From the NCBI RefSeq assembly GCF_000159355.1, contig NZ_GG670121.1, forward strand, positions 394,358-458,357: a stretch of DNA of 64,000 nt, given 5' to 3'. The notes under the pieces are model-generated. The model made no database searches and was not told where the DNA came from. It saw only the letters and a list, made by a program, of their open reading frames with translations. Source of the DNA: Lactobacillus johnsonii ATCC 33200. GTDB lineage: Bacteria; Bacillota; Bacilli; Lactobacillales; Lactobacillaceae. The position numbers and the translations under genes are program-made. Of the stretch, positions 17,198 to 27,588 are shown in pieces; positions within the stretch are counted from its first letter, which is position 1; each line of letters opens with the position of its first letter.

Positions 17198-18625
17198 TCA
17201 GTGATGATAATGATAAATTACCAGTGGCAAAATTGTAACGATAAGGCACAGACCAATCATTGTCCAAACATAAACGCCTTTTAATTCAGTCGGTGTTCCC
17301 TGCGCCGGGATAAAGGAAATAAAGAAGGCTACTACAGTTATTACCAGGGCAATAATTGCGATTATTACCCCTAAGCCCTTGCTCCTTGTCATATAATAGC
17401 TGCGCTTTAGATTTCCATGTTTCACCTTTAAAACGATGTAAGAGACCAACATTAAAATGTAGACCATCAAGTACTGAGCAGTCGTAGCAGCTAAAGAAAC
17501 ATTAAAAGCAAAATCAGAGTTCTTACCACTAGTGAAAGTAATTAAAATTGCAGATGCAGTTACAATCAAAGTCTGTAAAACAATCAACCGCATCGGTACG
17601 TCACGATCAGTAGATTTAGCGAAGAACTTAGGCATATAGCCTTCTTTAGCAGCTTCAAACATCCCCTGACTAGGACCAGCAAGCCAATTTCCAAGTTCTC
17701 CAATAATACCAGCTGCCAGTAACACACCGATAAACTTCTTAATAACATCCCCTGGTAAGCCAATTGAATCTAAAATTTTTCCAAAGGCATAGACAAAACC
17801 AGTTGAATTTTGAATTTGATTTTTCGGAATTGTCATTCCAATTGCGGTACTACCAAGTAAGTCAAAAGAAATAGCAGTCACAGCTAAAGCGAGCATAACA
17901 GTGGAATACTTTTTAGGATTTTCCAAATATTTTGCATGCGGAGCAGATGCTTCCCCACCACAAAATGCCAACACAAATGGCACAAAAGCTACTAAGGTAG
18001 CCCCAGTTAAGTGATGTGGAAAGATATTATTCCAGCTTAAATGCATATATAGGGGACGTCCTTGAAAGAGATATACAAAGAAGGTAATAATTAGCAAAAT
18101 TACCGGTAAAGCTATTCCAAGTCCAAATAACCACTCTGCAATATGGCCTATTTTCTTAACTCCTACCATTTCGACAAGAGTAATTGACCAGATAATTACC
18201 ATCATCAATAGAAATCTAATACTTGGTGTTGTGTTAAACCAAGGAGTATCAAAGGTAATAGATAAGACACCAATAATTACGTACATCATTGTGTTCATCC
18301 CAACAGTAATGTGAATCCATTGATAAAACATAGCTGTCCAGCCAGCTCTATCTCCTAATGACCCCTTTACCCAAGTAAAAATTCCACCCTTATCCCAGCC
18401 GTCAACTGAAGCCACTTCTCCTGCCATTTGCGTAATTGGTACAAACCATATTAAGCCTGCTAATAGCAAATAAAAAACTGCTGTTGGACCAGTTTTTCCA
18501 AATGGAGCCAACTCATTAACTGAGATAACCATTGATGAAGTCATGGCGAATAACTTCAATACTGTTAACCGATTATACTTTTCGTCTTCTTCTAATTTGG
18601 TCAAAGACTCGCCTTTATCAGACAC
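17198..18625 (-). CDS. APC-superfamily amino acid permease (GadC-like group)
   Basis: This membrane transporter of 475 residues has about 12 hydrophobic segments and belongs to the amino acid-polyamine-cation superfamily. The segment FVLAFCGGEASAPHAKYLENPKK resembles the helix 6 region and following loop of glutamate/GABA antiporter-type members. I chose the GTG at 18625 because GGAGG lies seven bases upstream; an ATG at 18679 would add 18 basic residues without a ribosome binding site. The -10 box TATAAT is on the minus strand at 18660-18665, and the transcript would start in an 18-base palindrome. No decarboxylase gene is next to it, so the substrate is not settled. Confidence 0.82.
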   Translation of the reverse strand: MSDKGESLTKLEEDEKYNRLTVLKLFAMTSSMVISVNELAPFGKTGPTAVFYLLLAGLIWFVPITQMAGEVASVDGWDKGGIFTWVKGSLGDRAGWTAMFYQWIHITVGMNTMMYVIIGVLSITFDTPWFNTTPSIRFLLMMVIIWSITLVEMVGVKKIGHIAEWLFGLGIALPVILLIITFFVYLFQGRPLYMHLSWNNIFPHHLTGATLVAFVPFVLAFCGGEASAPHAKYLENPKKYSTVMLALAVTAISFDLLGSTAIGMTIPKNQIQNSTGFVYAFGKILDSIGLPGDVIKKFIGVLLAAGIIGELGNWLAGPSQGMFEAAKEGYMPKFFAKSTDRDVPMRLIVLQTLIVTASAILITFTSGKNSDFAFNVSLAATTAQYLMVYILMLVSYIVLKVKHGNLKRSYYMTRSKGLGVIIAIIALVITVVAFFISFIPAQGTPTELKGVYVWTMIGLCLIVTILPLVIYHYHH

Positions 18626-18635
18626 AATTTTTCCT

Positions 18636-18653
18636 CCGAAAAAGTTTTTTCGG
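18636..18653. promoter_or_regulatory. Palindrome overlapping the ribosome binding site of the amino acid permease
   Basis: CCGAAAAA and TTTTTCGG are eight-base arms separated by two bases. On the minus strand it begins at the predicted transcription start and its last bases run into the GGAGG site of the permease. It could be a repressor operator or a small 5' hairpin that masks ribosome binding. Confidence 0.45.
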
Positions 18654-18703
18654 AAATTAATTATACACTTCTTCCTCAAAATTGGTCTAAAAACTTTAAA
18701 AAT

Positions 18704-18741
18704 AAAAAAGCTAGATTTACTTAATCAAATCTAGCTTTTTT
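18704..18741 (-). terminator. Terminator of the Mub-repeat gene
   Basis: AAAAAGCTAGATTT and AAATCTAGCTTTTT form a 14-base perfect stem with an eight-base loop, directly after the stop at 18747. Confidence 0.88.
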
Positions 18742-18746
18742 ATCTC

Positions 18747-21401
18747 CTATTTCATCCATGGAAAAATATGCCTTAAAACTTTACGCTCTTGTTCATTTTG
18801 TCCATCTACCTGTGTAGCTTCTTTCTTAGAAGCCATCTCCGCTTTCTTTTCTTCCTCTGTTTTTAATGACTGCTCTTCCTCCTTTGCACCTTTTTCTTCC
18901 GCTTTCTTCTTAGGTTTTATATCTTTGCTTTTTTCTTGCTCTATTTTTTTAGATTCTACTTTTAATTCACTCATCTCATCAAAAGTATAATATTTAACCG
19001 GTGTATTTTCGCTAGTATCTTTTACCGTAATTGTTGCTCGATCTGGAATATAATTCATAATTCTCGGTACACCTTGTGTTTTAATCACTTTAGTTGCATC
19101 GCTTGGATCGGTTACATATGGTGGCTGTTCTACACCAATTAAAACATTTCCTTTTGTATCAACTGGTACTATCCGCCCATTGGCTTTATAAGTTACCGTG
19201 AAGTTTAGATCGGCTTTTTTTACTTTTTCTTCATCAATTATATTTTTGTCTGCATGATAACCATCAATGACTGGTGTTTTTACGGATATATATTGCTTCT
19301 TGTCTACCAACCATCCTGTTGTATACTTACCGGCATCTACTAATTCACCCGTATTATCATCAACAGTCAAAGTTCTCGTCCAATTAGCACCCTGAATTCT
19401 AGTAATTGGGGTCTGGTCTCCAGCTCCCTGATATTTAATTATTTCTTTAACTGGGACACTATACAAAGTTGGTTTAATCGGACGATAAGGATGTTCGCTA
19501 TTCACAGGAATATAGCGTGGTTTTAAGGTATAGGCCACCTTAATATCCGTAAAAGGATCATTGACAGAAATTGTATTTTTAACTGGTGCATATCCTGGCA
19601 CTTCTGGTACTTCTTCAGTAAAGAGGACACGCACAGGATCATATGGATCATTAACATATGTTGGGTGCATAGCATTTTTAATTTCATTTCCATGCTCATC
19701 AACCGGGATCATCTTTCCAAGCGGAGTATAGGTAATTGTAGCCATTAAGTCAGTTTCCGTAACTGGGTGTTCGCCAATTAAGCCAATATTTGCGGCGAAG
19801 CCCTTAATTACAGGTGTAGGAGTTGCTTCAAAAATATCTTTATCATCTACCCAGTCGGTCGTATACATACCGTTTTCAATAATTTCTTTACTTACTTCAT
19901 CATAAGTAATTGTTCTTGTCCAACGCACTGTTTGTTCGGCATCTGGAGGAGTCTGGTCTCCAGCTCCTTGATAATGAACTCGGGCGGTAACAATTCGGCG
20001 GTAATATGCCGGACTTATTACTTCTTGGGGATGTTTTTCATCGACTGCAACATATTTATGAACTAATAAATATGGAATTTCATAATTACGACTTGGGTCT
20101 GCAATTTCCACTTCTTTAATTTGTTTTAAGACAATATTTTTTAGGTCTAATTCCGGTAAAACGACCTTAGTTGGATCAATTGAATTGGTAATTAGTTGCT
20201 TTTTATCTATTTCTGAAAATTCATTATGATTTACATCAACAGGAATTAAATATCCGTTTGAATAGTATTTAACTTCTTCAGTTACATCTTGTTTTTCTAC
20301 TGGTGAGGCTACTACTTCACGAATCCTAGTATGATATCCCGAAACTACAGGCACGGAGACTGACGGGTAAGTTTCACTACTATGCCATTGACTTGTGTAT
20401 TCTCCTGGAATAATTTTTTTAGTTACGAGATCAACTGTTAGGTTCCGTTTTAAAATAGCTGTTTGAACTACATCATCTAGCTTTTTATTATCTATTCCTG
20501 AAAAACGAATTTTTCTATGAACTTCTTTTTCGTACAAACTTGCATCAATTCCTGAAAATGGATGTTCAGAATTAACAACTTGTTTTTTATGCTTTAAAAC
20601 CATAAAAAAGATTTGAACATAGTCTCTACTATTTCCAAAAACAGGCTTCTGTTCCTCAGAATCAAAATCATTAGTAACAACTTCATATCCCTTAGCTGTT
20701 AAATTTTTCAAAACCTCTGCGGTATTATAAGGTATTTCTTTTCCAGGTTTTCCTTTTAATTCTCCAGAAGTTGCTAATTCGCGGTTGTTATCATCAACGT
20801 CAATAAATTTTATTTCAGCTTTTTGCCTTCTAGCATTTTTCTTATTGGGTGAATAAGTGACTACATATTCATACTTCGGGTGTTGAATAGTTGCTGTCTC
20901 TCTACCAATTACTGCCTTATCAGGTGTATAGTTCATCACAGTTGGGCTTGCAACTAAAGGAAAGGAATACTTTTCTGGTTGCCAGGTATTAGTTAATAAT
21001 TTTTTCTTAGTGACTTTGTCATAAATAATTTTTCTATTACAAGCAACCTCAGTAACCTTGTCAGGAATACTTTGATCGAGTCCAACATAGTGAACTACTT
21101 GTTCACCTTTCATTTGGACATCCTCTAAATGGCAACCATACTTTAAATTTTTGGCAGTTATTTCTTCTTTACCATGTTTAAAAGTAAGTGTGAATTCTTG
21201 AGAGTCTTCATTAAAGAAATTTACTTTATCATTTGGATCAAAAGGATTATTAATCAGTACATAACCAGCAGCTAGTATTTTTCTTATCTCATCTTCTGTC
21301 CTGTAGTCTATTCTTTCTCCTACTTTTCCCTCTAACTCTCCTGAATTTGCAAGTTCAACCAAATTATTGTCTAGGTCTACATATTTAACAACAACTGACA
21401 T
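18747..21401 (-). CDS. MucBP/Mub-repeat protein lacking signal peptide and cell-wall anchor
   Basis: This 884-residue repeat protein is of the mucus-binding type. Two MucBP-like segments (VKYVDLDNN.LVELANSGEL at the very N-terminus and IKFIDVDDNNRELATSGEL near 195) alternate with Mub B-type units beginning near residues 105, 302, 477 and 657; the last two share YQGAGDQTP and WTRT motifs about 180 residues apart. A charged Lys/Glu-rich tail (about 810-875) ends in RHIFPWMK. There is no signal peptide, no LPxTG motif and no C-terminal membrane helix, so normal surface display is not explained. The GAGGGA ribosome binding site supports the start. A strong terminator follows. It may be a truncated adhesin, or be exported or retained by another route. 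Confidence 0.85.
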   Translation of the reverse strand: MSVVVKYVDLDNNLVELANSGELEGKVGERIDYRTEDEIRKILAAGYVLINNPFDPNDKVNFFNEDSQEFTLTFKHGKEEITAKNLKYGCHLEDVQMKGEQVVHYVGLDQSIPDKVTEVACNRKIIYDKVTKKKLLTNTWQPEKYSFPLVASPTVMNYTPDKAVIGRETATIQHPKYEYVVTYSPNKKNARRQKAEIKFIDVDDNNRELATSGELKGKPGKEIPYNTAEVLKNLTAKGYEVVTNDFDSEEQKPVFGNSRDYVQIFFMVLKHKKQVVNSEHPFSGIDASLYEKEVHRKIRFSGIDNKKLDDVVQTAILKRNLTVDLVTKKIIPGEYTSQWHSSETYPSVSVPVVSGYHTRIREVVASPVEKQDVTEEVKYYSNGYLIPVDVNHNEFSEIDKKQLITNSIDPTKVVLPELDLKNIVLKQIKEVEIADPSRNYEIPYLLVHKYVAVDEKHPQEVISPAYYRRIVTARVHYQGAGDQTPPDAEQTVRWTRTITYDEVSKEIIENGMYTTDWVDDKDIFEATPTPVIKGFAANIGLIGEHPVTETDLMATITYTPLGKMIPVDEHGNEIKNAMHPTYVNDPYDPVRVLFTEEVPEVPGYAPVKNTISVNDPFTDIKVAYTLKPRYIPVNSEHPYRPIKPTLYSVPVKEIIKYQGAGDQTPITRIQGANWTRTLTVDDNTGELVDAGKYTTGWLVDKKQYISVKTPVIDGYHADKNIIDEEKVKKADLNFTVTYKANGRIVPVDTKGNVLIGVEQPPYVTDPSDATKVIKTQGVPRIMNYIPDRATITVKDTSENTPVKYYTFDEMSELKVESKKIEQEKSKDIKPKKKAEEKGAKEEEQSLKTEEEKKAEMASKKEATQVDGQNEQERKVLRHIFPWMK

Positions 21402-21536
21402 TACTTATTCCCTCATCTATCTTGATCAAATCTTAATAACATATAGTAGCTTACTTATCATTCTTTTTCCCTAACCATTATCATAAGGCACCCTATATTG
21501 ATAAGCAAAAGAAAATATATTTTTTATAGCATTAAC

Positions 21537-21552
21537 AGTTTCACATGAAACA
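21537..21552. promoter_or_regulatory. parS-like ParB-binding palindrome
   Basis: AGTTTCACATGAAACA matches the Firmicute parS consensus TGTTTCACGTGAAACA at 14 of 16 positions. It lies in the ldhD upstream region, on the origin-proximal side of the chromosome, where parS sites are expected. Confidence 0.5.
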
Positions 21553-21610
21553 TCTGCAAAAGAAGTTTCAAAAAAATCAGATTTTGTGTTTTTATTAACA
21601 AACTCAAGTG

Positions 21611-21616
21611 TATAAT
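21611..21616 (+). promoter_or_regulatory. -10 box of ldhD
   Basis: TATAAT lies 42 bases before the start codon. The -35 region is AT-rich without a convincing TTGACA match at 17 bases. A strong GGAGG ribosome binding site follows at about 21644. Confidence 0.55.
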
Positions 21617-21654
21617 AAAAGACGGTCATACTATTAATTTTGACGGAGGTTTAA

Positions 21655-22671
<1,017 letters not shown>

Positions 22672-22691
22672 AAATCAAATTATGATGATCA

Positions 22692-22724
22692 AAAAGATCT
22701 TGAGATTTTCTCAAGGTCTTTTTT
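22692..22724 (+). terminator. Terminator of ldhD
   Basis: AAAGATCTTGAGA pairs with TCTCAAGGTCTTT around a three-base loop and is followed by a T run, ending just before the next gene's ribosome binding site. Confidence 0.88.
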
Positions 22725-22747
22725 CTACCCTAAAGGATTTTTTATTA

Positions 22748-23323
22748 ATGAAATTACTTCTTACCGGCGACAGTATTATTGCACGCTCTGAAAATCATTC
22801 TATTCCAGAAATTAACTTTCAATTGCAAAAACTAAATTCGTATCAGATTTACAATACAGCTATCTCGGGAATCAATTCTGGTGGCCTTGGCCTCTCTTTA
22901 CCCAATTTGGTATTCAATCAGCCAAAATGCGATTATCTGATTATTTTAGTTGGCACTAATGACCTAGCAGTACACAAGCAAGTCCCTGTGCAACAATTTG
23001 AAGATAATCTAAAATTAATTGCTTCTAGCATTATTTGGCTCTATTACCCAGAAAAGGTTATCTTTGTTACCCCACCTGCAGTTGATGAAAATAAGCAAAA
23101 AGTGCGAAATAACCTCTTAGTGCAGGAATATAGTAACATAATCAAACACGTTACAAAGAAATATAAATTTTTATTTATTGATCTGGCAAGTAAGATGCAG
23201 GCAAGTAAAAATTTCCCAGAAATTTTCAATGGTAAAAAGAATGATGGACTCCATTTTGGTGTTAAGGGTTATGAGCTCTTAGCAAAATTAATTGTCCAAA
23301 AATTAAATCAAATTTCTAATTGA
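22748..23323 (+). CDS. SGNH/GDSL-type esterase or lipase
   Basis: This small cytoplasmic hydrolase of 191 residues is in the SGNH superfamily, probably a carboxylesterase or deacetylase. Block I is LLLTGDSIIAR (Ser nucleophile near residue 8), block III is VGTNDL, and block V is DGLHFGVKGYE with the catalytic Asp-x-x-His. I chose the ATG at 22748, preceded by AAAGGA, because an earlier in-frame start at 22625 would lie inside ldhD and across its terminator. Block II Gly is probably in the ISGINSGGLG segment. The natural substrate is unknown. Confidence 0.83.
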   Translation: MKLLLTGDSIIARSENHSIPEINFQLQKLNSYQIYNTAISGINSGGLGLSLPNLVFNQPKCDYLIILVGTNDLAVHKQVPVQQFEDNLKLIASSIIWLYYPEKVIFVTPPAVDENKQKVRNNLLVQEYSNIIKHVTKKYKFLFIDLASKMQASKNFPEIFNGKKNDGLHFGVKGYELLAKLIVQKLNQISN

Positions 23324-23381
23324 CTTCTGCCAGATATTCGAGTAAAGTTTAGCTAATTTAATATTAAAACGTTGCTTCTAA

Positions 23382-24551
<1,170 letters not shown>

Positions 24552-24567
24552 AATTTAGATTTGTAAT

Positions 24568-24595
24568 AAAAAAAGCACCACGAGGTGCTTTTTTT
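24568..24595 (+). terminator. Terminator of guaB, probably bidirectional
   Basis: AAAAGCACC and GGTGCTTTT form the stem around CACGA or similar, with flanking A and T runs. It also ends the convergent oxidoreductase gene. Confidence 0.88.
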
Positions 24596-25930
24596 CTATC
24601 TCAAAATTCCTTCAATTTTATCGGCCAGTGCAGGATAAATTGGCAATACATTTCGATGCCACTCATTTTTATTAATTCTTAGACCAATAATTGGTACAAA
24701 ATAATTTATGTCGTTAACTGCACTCATACTTATTTCACTAACCCCAACAATGTAATTGGCTTTATCATAAACGACAGTTAACAAGCCCCTCTCCTTTTGA
24801 CCAGCATATAAACTACTTTGGCTTAGTTCGTATTCTCTAATTTCGAAATTATCTCCATCTTCAAGAACACTATCAGGATTGATTCCGGCTTGAGCTAGTT
24901 GCGGAAAAGCAAATACTCCTGTTCCCATAGCTGGATAATTAATCGTTTGAGTAAGCCCCTTTTCAAGAGAATTAAAGAGGTATTGTGCTTGAAATTCTGC
25001 AACCGGTGTTAAGTTGGGCACATCTTGGCTTGTAACGTCTCCAATTGCATAAATATTCTTAACGTTTGTTTGAAGGTGGAGGTCTACATCAATACCTCGA
25101 GTTGAATAATTAATTTGAGCAGCTGATAAATCCAGTTTTTCAATATTCGGCATCCGTCCACTCGCATTCACTACATAGTCAGTTACAATTGGACCGCCTT
25201 GATTCAATTCAACAACATATTTATCGCTTAATTGAGTAATCCGAGTTGGCTCCGTTTCAAATTCAAATTGAATACCTCGTTGCTTCATTCTAACTACTAA
25301 TTCACGACTATATTTTTGATAAAAATGGCGTAACACCCGATCTCCTCTGACTAAGATCGTTACTTGACTACCAGCAGCAGCTAAAAATGTCGCTAATTCT
25401 ATTGCTACATAACCACCGCCAATAAAAGTAGTGTGTTCAGGTAATGTGCTTAAAGATAAAACATCAGAACTATCGTGTAAGAACTTCGCTCCTGGAATTG
25501 AGAGCTCATGGGGCCTTCTTCCGGTAGCAATTATAATTCTATTTCCCTGGAAATATTGTCTATTTACTTCAATTGTTTGTCGATCAACAAAATGCGCACT
25601 TCCGCTAATTACATCACTGATTTTGCTAATATTTTTTCTTGTTTCATTTGGCCAGCTTGCAAATCGCGCCTTTTTGTCTTTCATTAGTTGAGCCCAATTT
25701 AATTTTCCGCCTTGAGAAATTATTCCATCTTTTTCAAATTGCCAATTAGATAAAATGGTTTGAGCTGCTCCATCTAAATATATTTTTGGTTCACAGCCAA
25801 CATTCGGGCAAGTCCCACCAAACAAACCACTTTCGACGGTTAAAATAGACTTATGTTGTGTATCTAAGAGCTTAACTAATTTATAAGCTGCAGGCCCAGT
25901 TCCTAAAATTATATAATCATATTTTTTCAT
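24596..25930 (-). CDS. Pyridine nucleotide-disulfide oxidoreductase (glutathione reductase-like)
   Basis: This FAD/NAD(P)H flavoenzyme has 444 residues. FAD-binding IILGTGPAAYKLV is at the N-terminus. The redox-active disulfide is GGTCPNVGCEPK (about residues 39-50), the second dinucleotide site is TFIGGGYVAIELA, and the GDV segment is NIYAIGDVTSQD. The C-terminal dimerisation domain ends YPALADKIEGILR, lacking the His-Pro-x4-Glu dyad that serves as catalytic base in glutathione reductase and lipoamide dehydrogenase. It could reduce a small disulfide other than glutathione, quinones or peroxide partners. The name glutathione reductase should be used with care. It is a single-gene unit. Confidence 0.82.
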   Translation of the reverse strand: MKKYDYIILGTGPAAYKLVKLLDTQHKSILTVESGLFGGTCPNVGCEPKIYLDGAAQTILSNWQFEKDGIISQGGKLNWAQLMKDKKARFASWPNETRKNISKISDVISGSAHFVDRQTIEVNRQYFQGNRIIIATGRRPHELSIPGAKFLHDSSDVLSLSTLPEHTTFIGGGYVAIELATFLAAAGSQVTILVRGDRVLRHFYQKYSRELVVRMKQRGIQFEFETEPTRITQLSDKYVVELNQGGPIVTDYVVNASGRMPNIEKLDLSAAQINYSTRGIDVDLHLQTNVKNIYAIGDVTSQDVPNLTPVAEFQAQYLFNSLEKGLTQTINYPAMGTGVFAFPQLAQAGINPDSVLEDGDNFEIREYELSQSSLYAGQKERGLLTVVYDKANYIVGVSEISMSAVNDINYFVPIIGLRINKNEWHRNVLPIYPALADKIEGILR

Positions 25931-26115
25931 AACGTTGCCTCATATCTTTCTTTTATTTTCAGTTTATCAAAAAGTTGTATGAGACCGCTATCATAAGTAC
26001 TCGGGATTTTTATAAAAAAACAAAAAAACAATTATTTGCGTAATTAATAGTGTATTGTGAATAGCCAAACTCCATTCATAATCTCATATATCCTACAATC
26101 ATATTTACAATACAC

Positions 26116-26141
26116 AAAAAGCAGCTTTTACAGCTGCTTTA
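26116..26141 (-). terminator. Terminator of the AI-2E family gene
   Basis: AAAGCAGC and GCTGCTTT form the stem with a T run on the minus strand. The stop codon at 26139-26141 overlaps the hairpin. Confidence 0.8.
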
Positions 26142-27188
26142 TTTTTTATCTTCAATTTTCAAAATTTGTGGCTTTTTCTTTTTAACTGATTTTACCCCGA
26201 GGATATCTAGTAAAAATGTAAAGATCGGCACACCAACAATTAGACCCCAGGTTCCCAAAAAGTGTTCTCCGACTAGTAAAACAACGAAGGTATAAAAGAT
26301 TGGTAATTCTGTTTTGCTTGCCATAAACTTTGGATTCAAAATATAGGCTTCAATGGCATGAATAATCATAATCACAATAAAGATATAGATTACATACCTC
26401 AGTCCCCCAACTGAATAAGCAACTAAACTTAGGGGAATTAAGGAAATAATAACTCCAGCAACCGGAATTAAGCTAAGAATAAATACCATCAATCCTAAAG
26501 CTATAATTTGCGGCATTCTCATAATAATTAAGCAGATTATTGTCATCGCGGTATTACATAAAGCAATAAAAAATTGTGCTTCTAAGACAACACCAAAAGT
26601 ATTAACAAACTTATTGCCAAAATATGCTACATCTTCAAATAACCATGATAAGTGACGGCTCTGCAAAAAAGTATGAGAGAATTCAATCATGGAATTAAGC
26701 TCAATCGTATAGAAAAAGCTCATGATCAGCGACATAAAGAACGCTATAGTTAATGTTCCAAAATTAGTTAAAGCATGAACTAAAATAGTTACACCATGTT
26801 TTGCCTGTGTTGTAATTTCACTATTGCTAATGTAATGACTTAAGTAACGTGATACCCAGTTCATATCATCTGATTGATAGAATTTGATCAGAGAATGACT
26901 CATTTTTATAATTTGCTTAATTAAAATCGGCACATAGATCGTAATCGCAAAGTAAATAAGTGCAATTACTAAGAGATAAGCAAGAACTACAATTACCTGC
27001 GCGGGTAAGCTAGGTATTTTCTTTTGAGTAAATCGAATTAAATGCACAATTAAATATGTAAAAATAAACGTCAGCAATATGGTGTTCATCATCGAGCGAG
27101 CTGCATATAAAACGAGAATAATTAAACAGAGGGCCACAAGACGATGTACAGTTGTATTTTCTTTAAATTTATCCCACGCTTGTTCCAT
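26139..27188 (-). CDS. AI-2E (PerM/YdiK) family membrane transporter
   Basis: This polytopic membrane protein has 349 residues and about eight hydrophobic segments. The family signature PVAGVIISLIPLSLVAYSVGG lies in the middle and IIHAIEAYILNPKFMASKTELPIFYTFVVLLVGEHFLGTWGLIVGVP (read in parts) near the end. Members of this family export autoinducer-2 or act as sodium-proton antiporters; the sequence alone does not tell which. The tail is basic and cytoplasmic. It stands alone, with a terminator at its stop codon. Confidence 0.88.
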   Translation of the reverse strand: MEQAWDKFKENTTVHRLVALCLIILVLYAARSMMNTILLTFIFTYLIVHLIRFTQKKIPSLPAQVIVVLAYLLVIALIYFAITIYVPILIKQIIKMSHSLIKFYQSDDMNWVSRYLSHYISNSEITTQAKHGVTILVHALTNFGTLTIAFFMSLIMSFFYTIELNSMIEFSHTFLQSRHLSWLFEDVAYFGNKFVNTFGVVLEAQFFIALCNTAMTIICLIIMRMPQIIALGLMVFILSLIPVAGVIISLIPLSLVAYSVGGLRYVIYIFIVIMIIHAIEAYILNPKFMASKTELPIFYTFVVLLVGEHFLGTWGLIVGVPIFTFLLDILGVKSVKKKKPQILKIEDKK

Positions 27189-27280
27189 TTAGTTCACTTG
27201 CCTCTCTATTTTCTACTTATTATACACTTATCTTTCTCCTAAGAGCCCGGCAGCAAACTTTTAATTAACTATAAGAATGC

Positions 27281-27286
27281 TATAAT
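27281..27286 (+). promoter_or_regulatory. -10 box of small membrane protein gene
   Basis: TATAAT lies 33 bases before the ATG at 27319. The -35 region is weak. Confidence 0.4.
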
Positions 27287-27318
27287 ATCTATATATAGGA
27301 AATGAAAGCGGTATCTAA

Positions 27319-27552
27319 ATGAGAAAATTATGGTGGCTAGCAAATATTTATTGGATAATTTTGATTATGTATGGCGGCGGTAAACTCTTTACATATGGTT
27401 TTGATACCTCTGAATTAGGTGAAACCGCTAGTTATGCATTGATTCTCTTAGTGCTCATCTCTGCTAGCGTGTTAATTATCGAATTTCAAGCTGCCTGGGG
27501 TATCTGGCTTCACAATTTTGATAAAAAAAATCATCATGATAATAAGATTTAA
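27319..27552 (+). CDS. Small membrane protein, two helices
   Basis: This 77-residue protein has two hydrophobic segments (about 5-25 and 39-62) and a short basic, His-rich tail. It begins MRKLWWLANIYW and resembles the DUF3923 type of small Firmicute membrane proteins, though I am not certain. A TATAAT box upstream, an AGGAAATGAAAGCGG purine stretch before the ATG and a strong terminator directly after the stop support a real gene. No function can be assigned. Confidence 0.7.
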   Translation: MRKLWWLANIYWIILIMYGGGKLFTYGFDTSELGETASYALILLVLISASVLIIEFQAAWGIWLHNFDKKNHHDNKI

Positions 27553-27553
27553 A

Positions 27554-27583
27554 AAAAGAAGATGTTTCAAACATCTTCTTTTA
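27554..27583. terminator. Bidirectional terminator
   Basis: AAAAGAAGATGTTT pairs with AAACATCTTCTTTT, with A and T tracts on each side, between the convergent small membrane protein gene and the lipoprotein hydrolase gene. Confidence 0.88.
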
Positions 27584-27588
27584 TTTTG

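Noticed and set aside
17864-17929. CRISPR arrays, insertion sequences or prophage remnants anywhere in the window.
   Set aside because: I saw no regularly spaced repeats, transposase or integrase genes; the pseudogenes are explained by point changes. The span given is only a placeholder within an ordinary gene.
21552-21600. Short plus-strand ORF starting ATGAAACATCTG before ldhD as a leader peptide.
   Set aside because: It has no ribosome binding site, lies upstream of the ldhD -10 box, and shows no codon bias or hairpin pairing.
26052-26114. TGTATTGT (26052) and ACAATACA (26107) as a distant inverted repeat between the oxidoreductase and AI-2E genes.
   Set aside because: Eight-base arms about 47 bases apart in AT-rich DNA are not distinctive, and no T tract follows.
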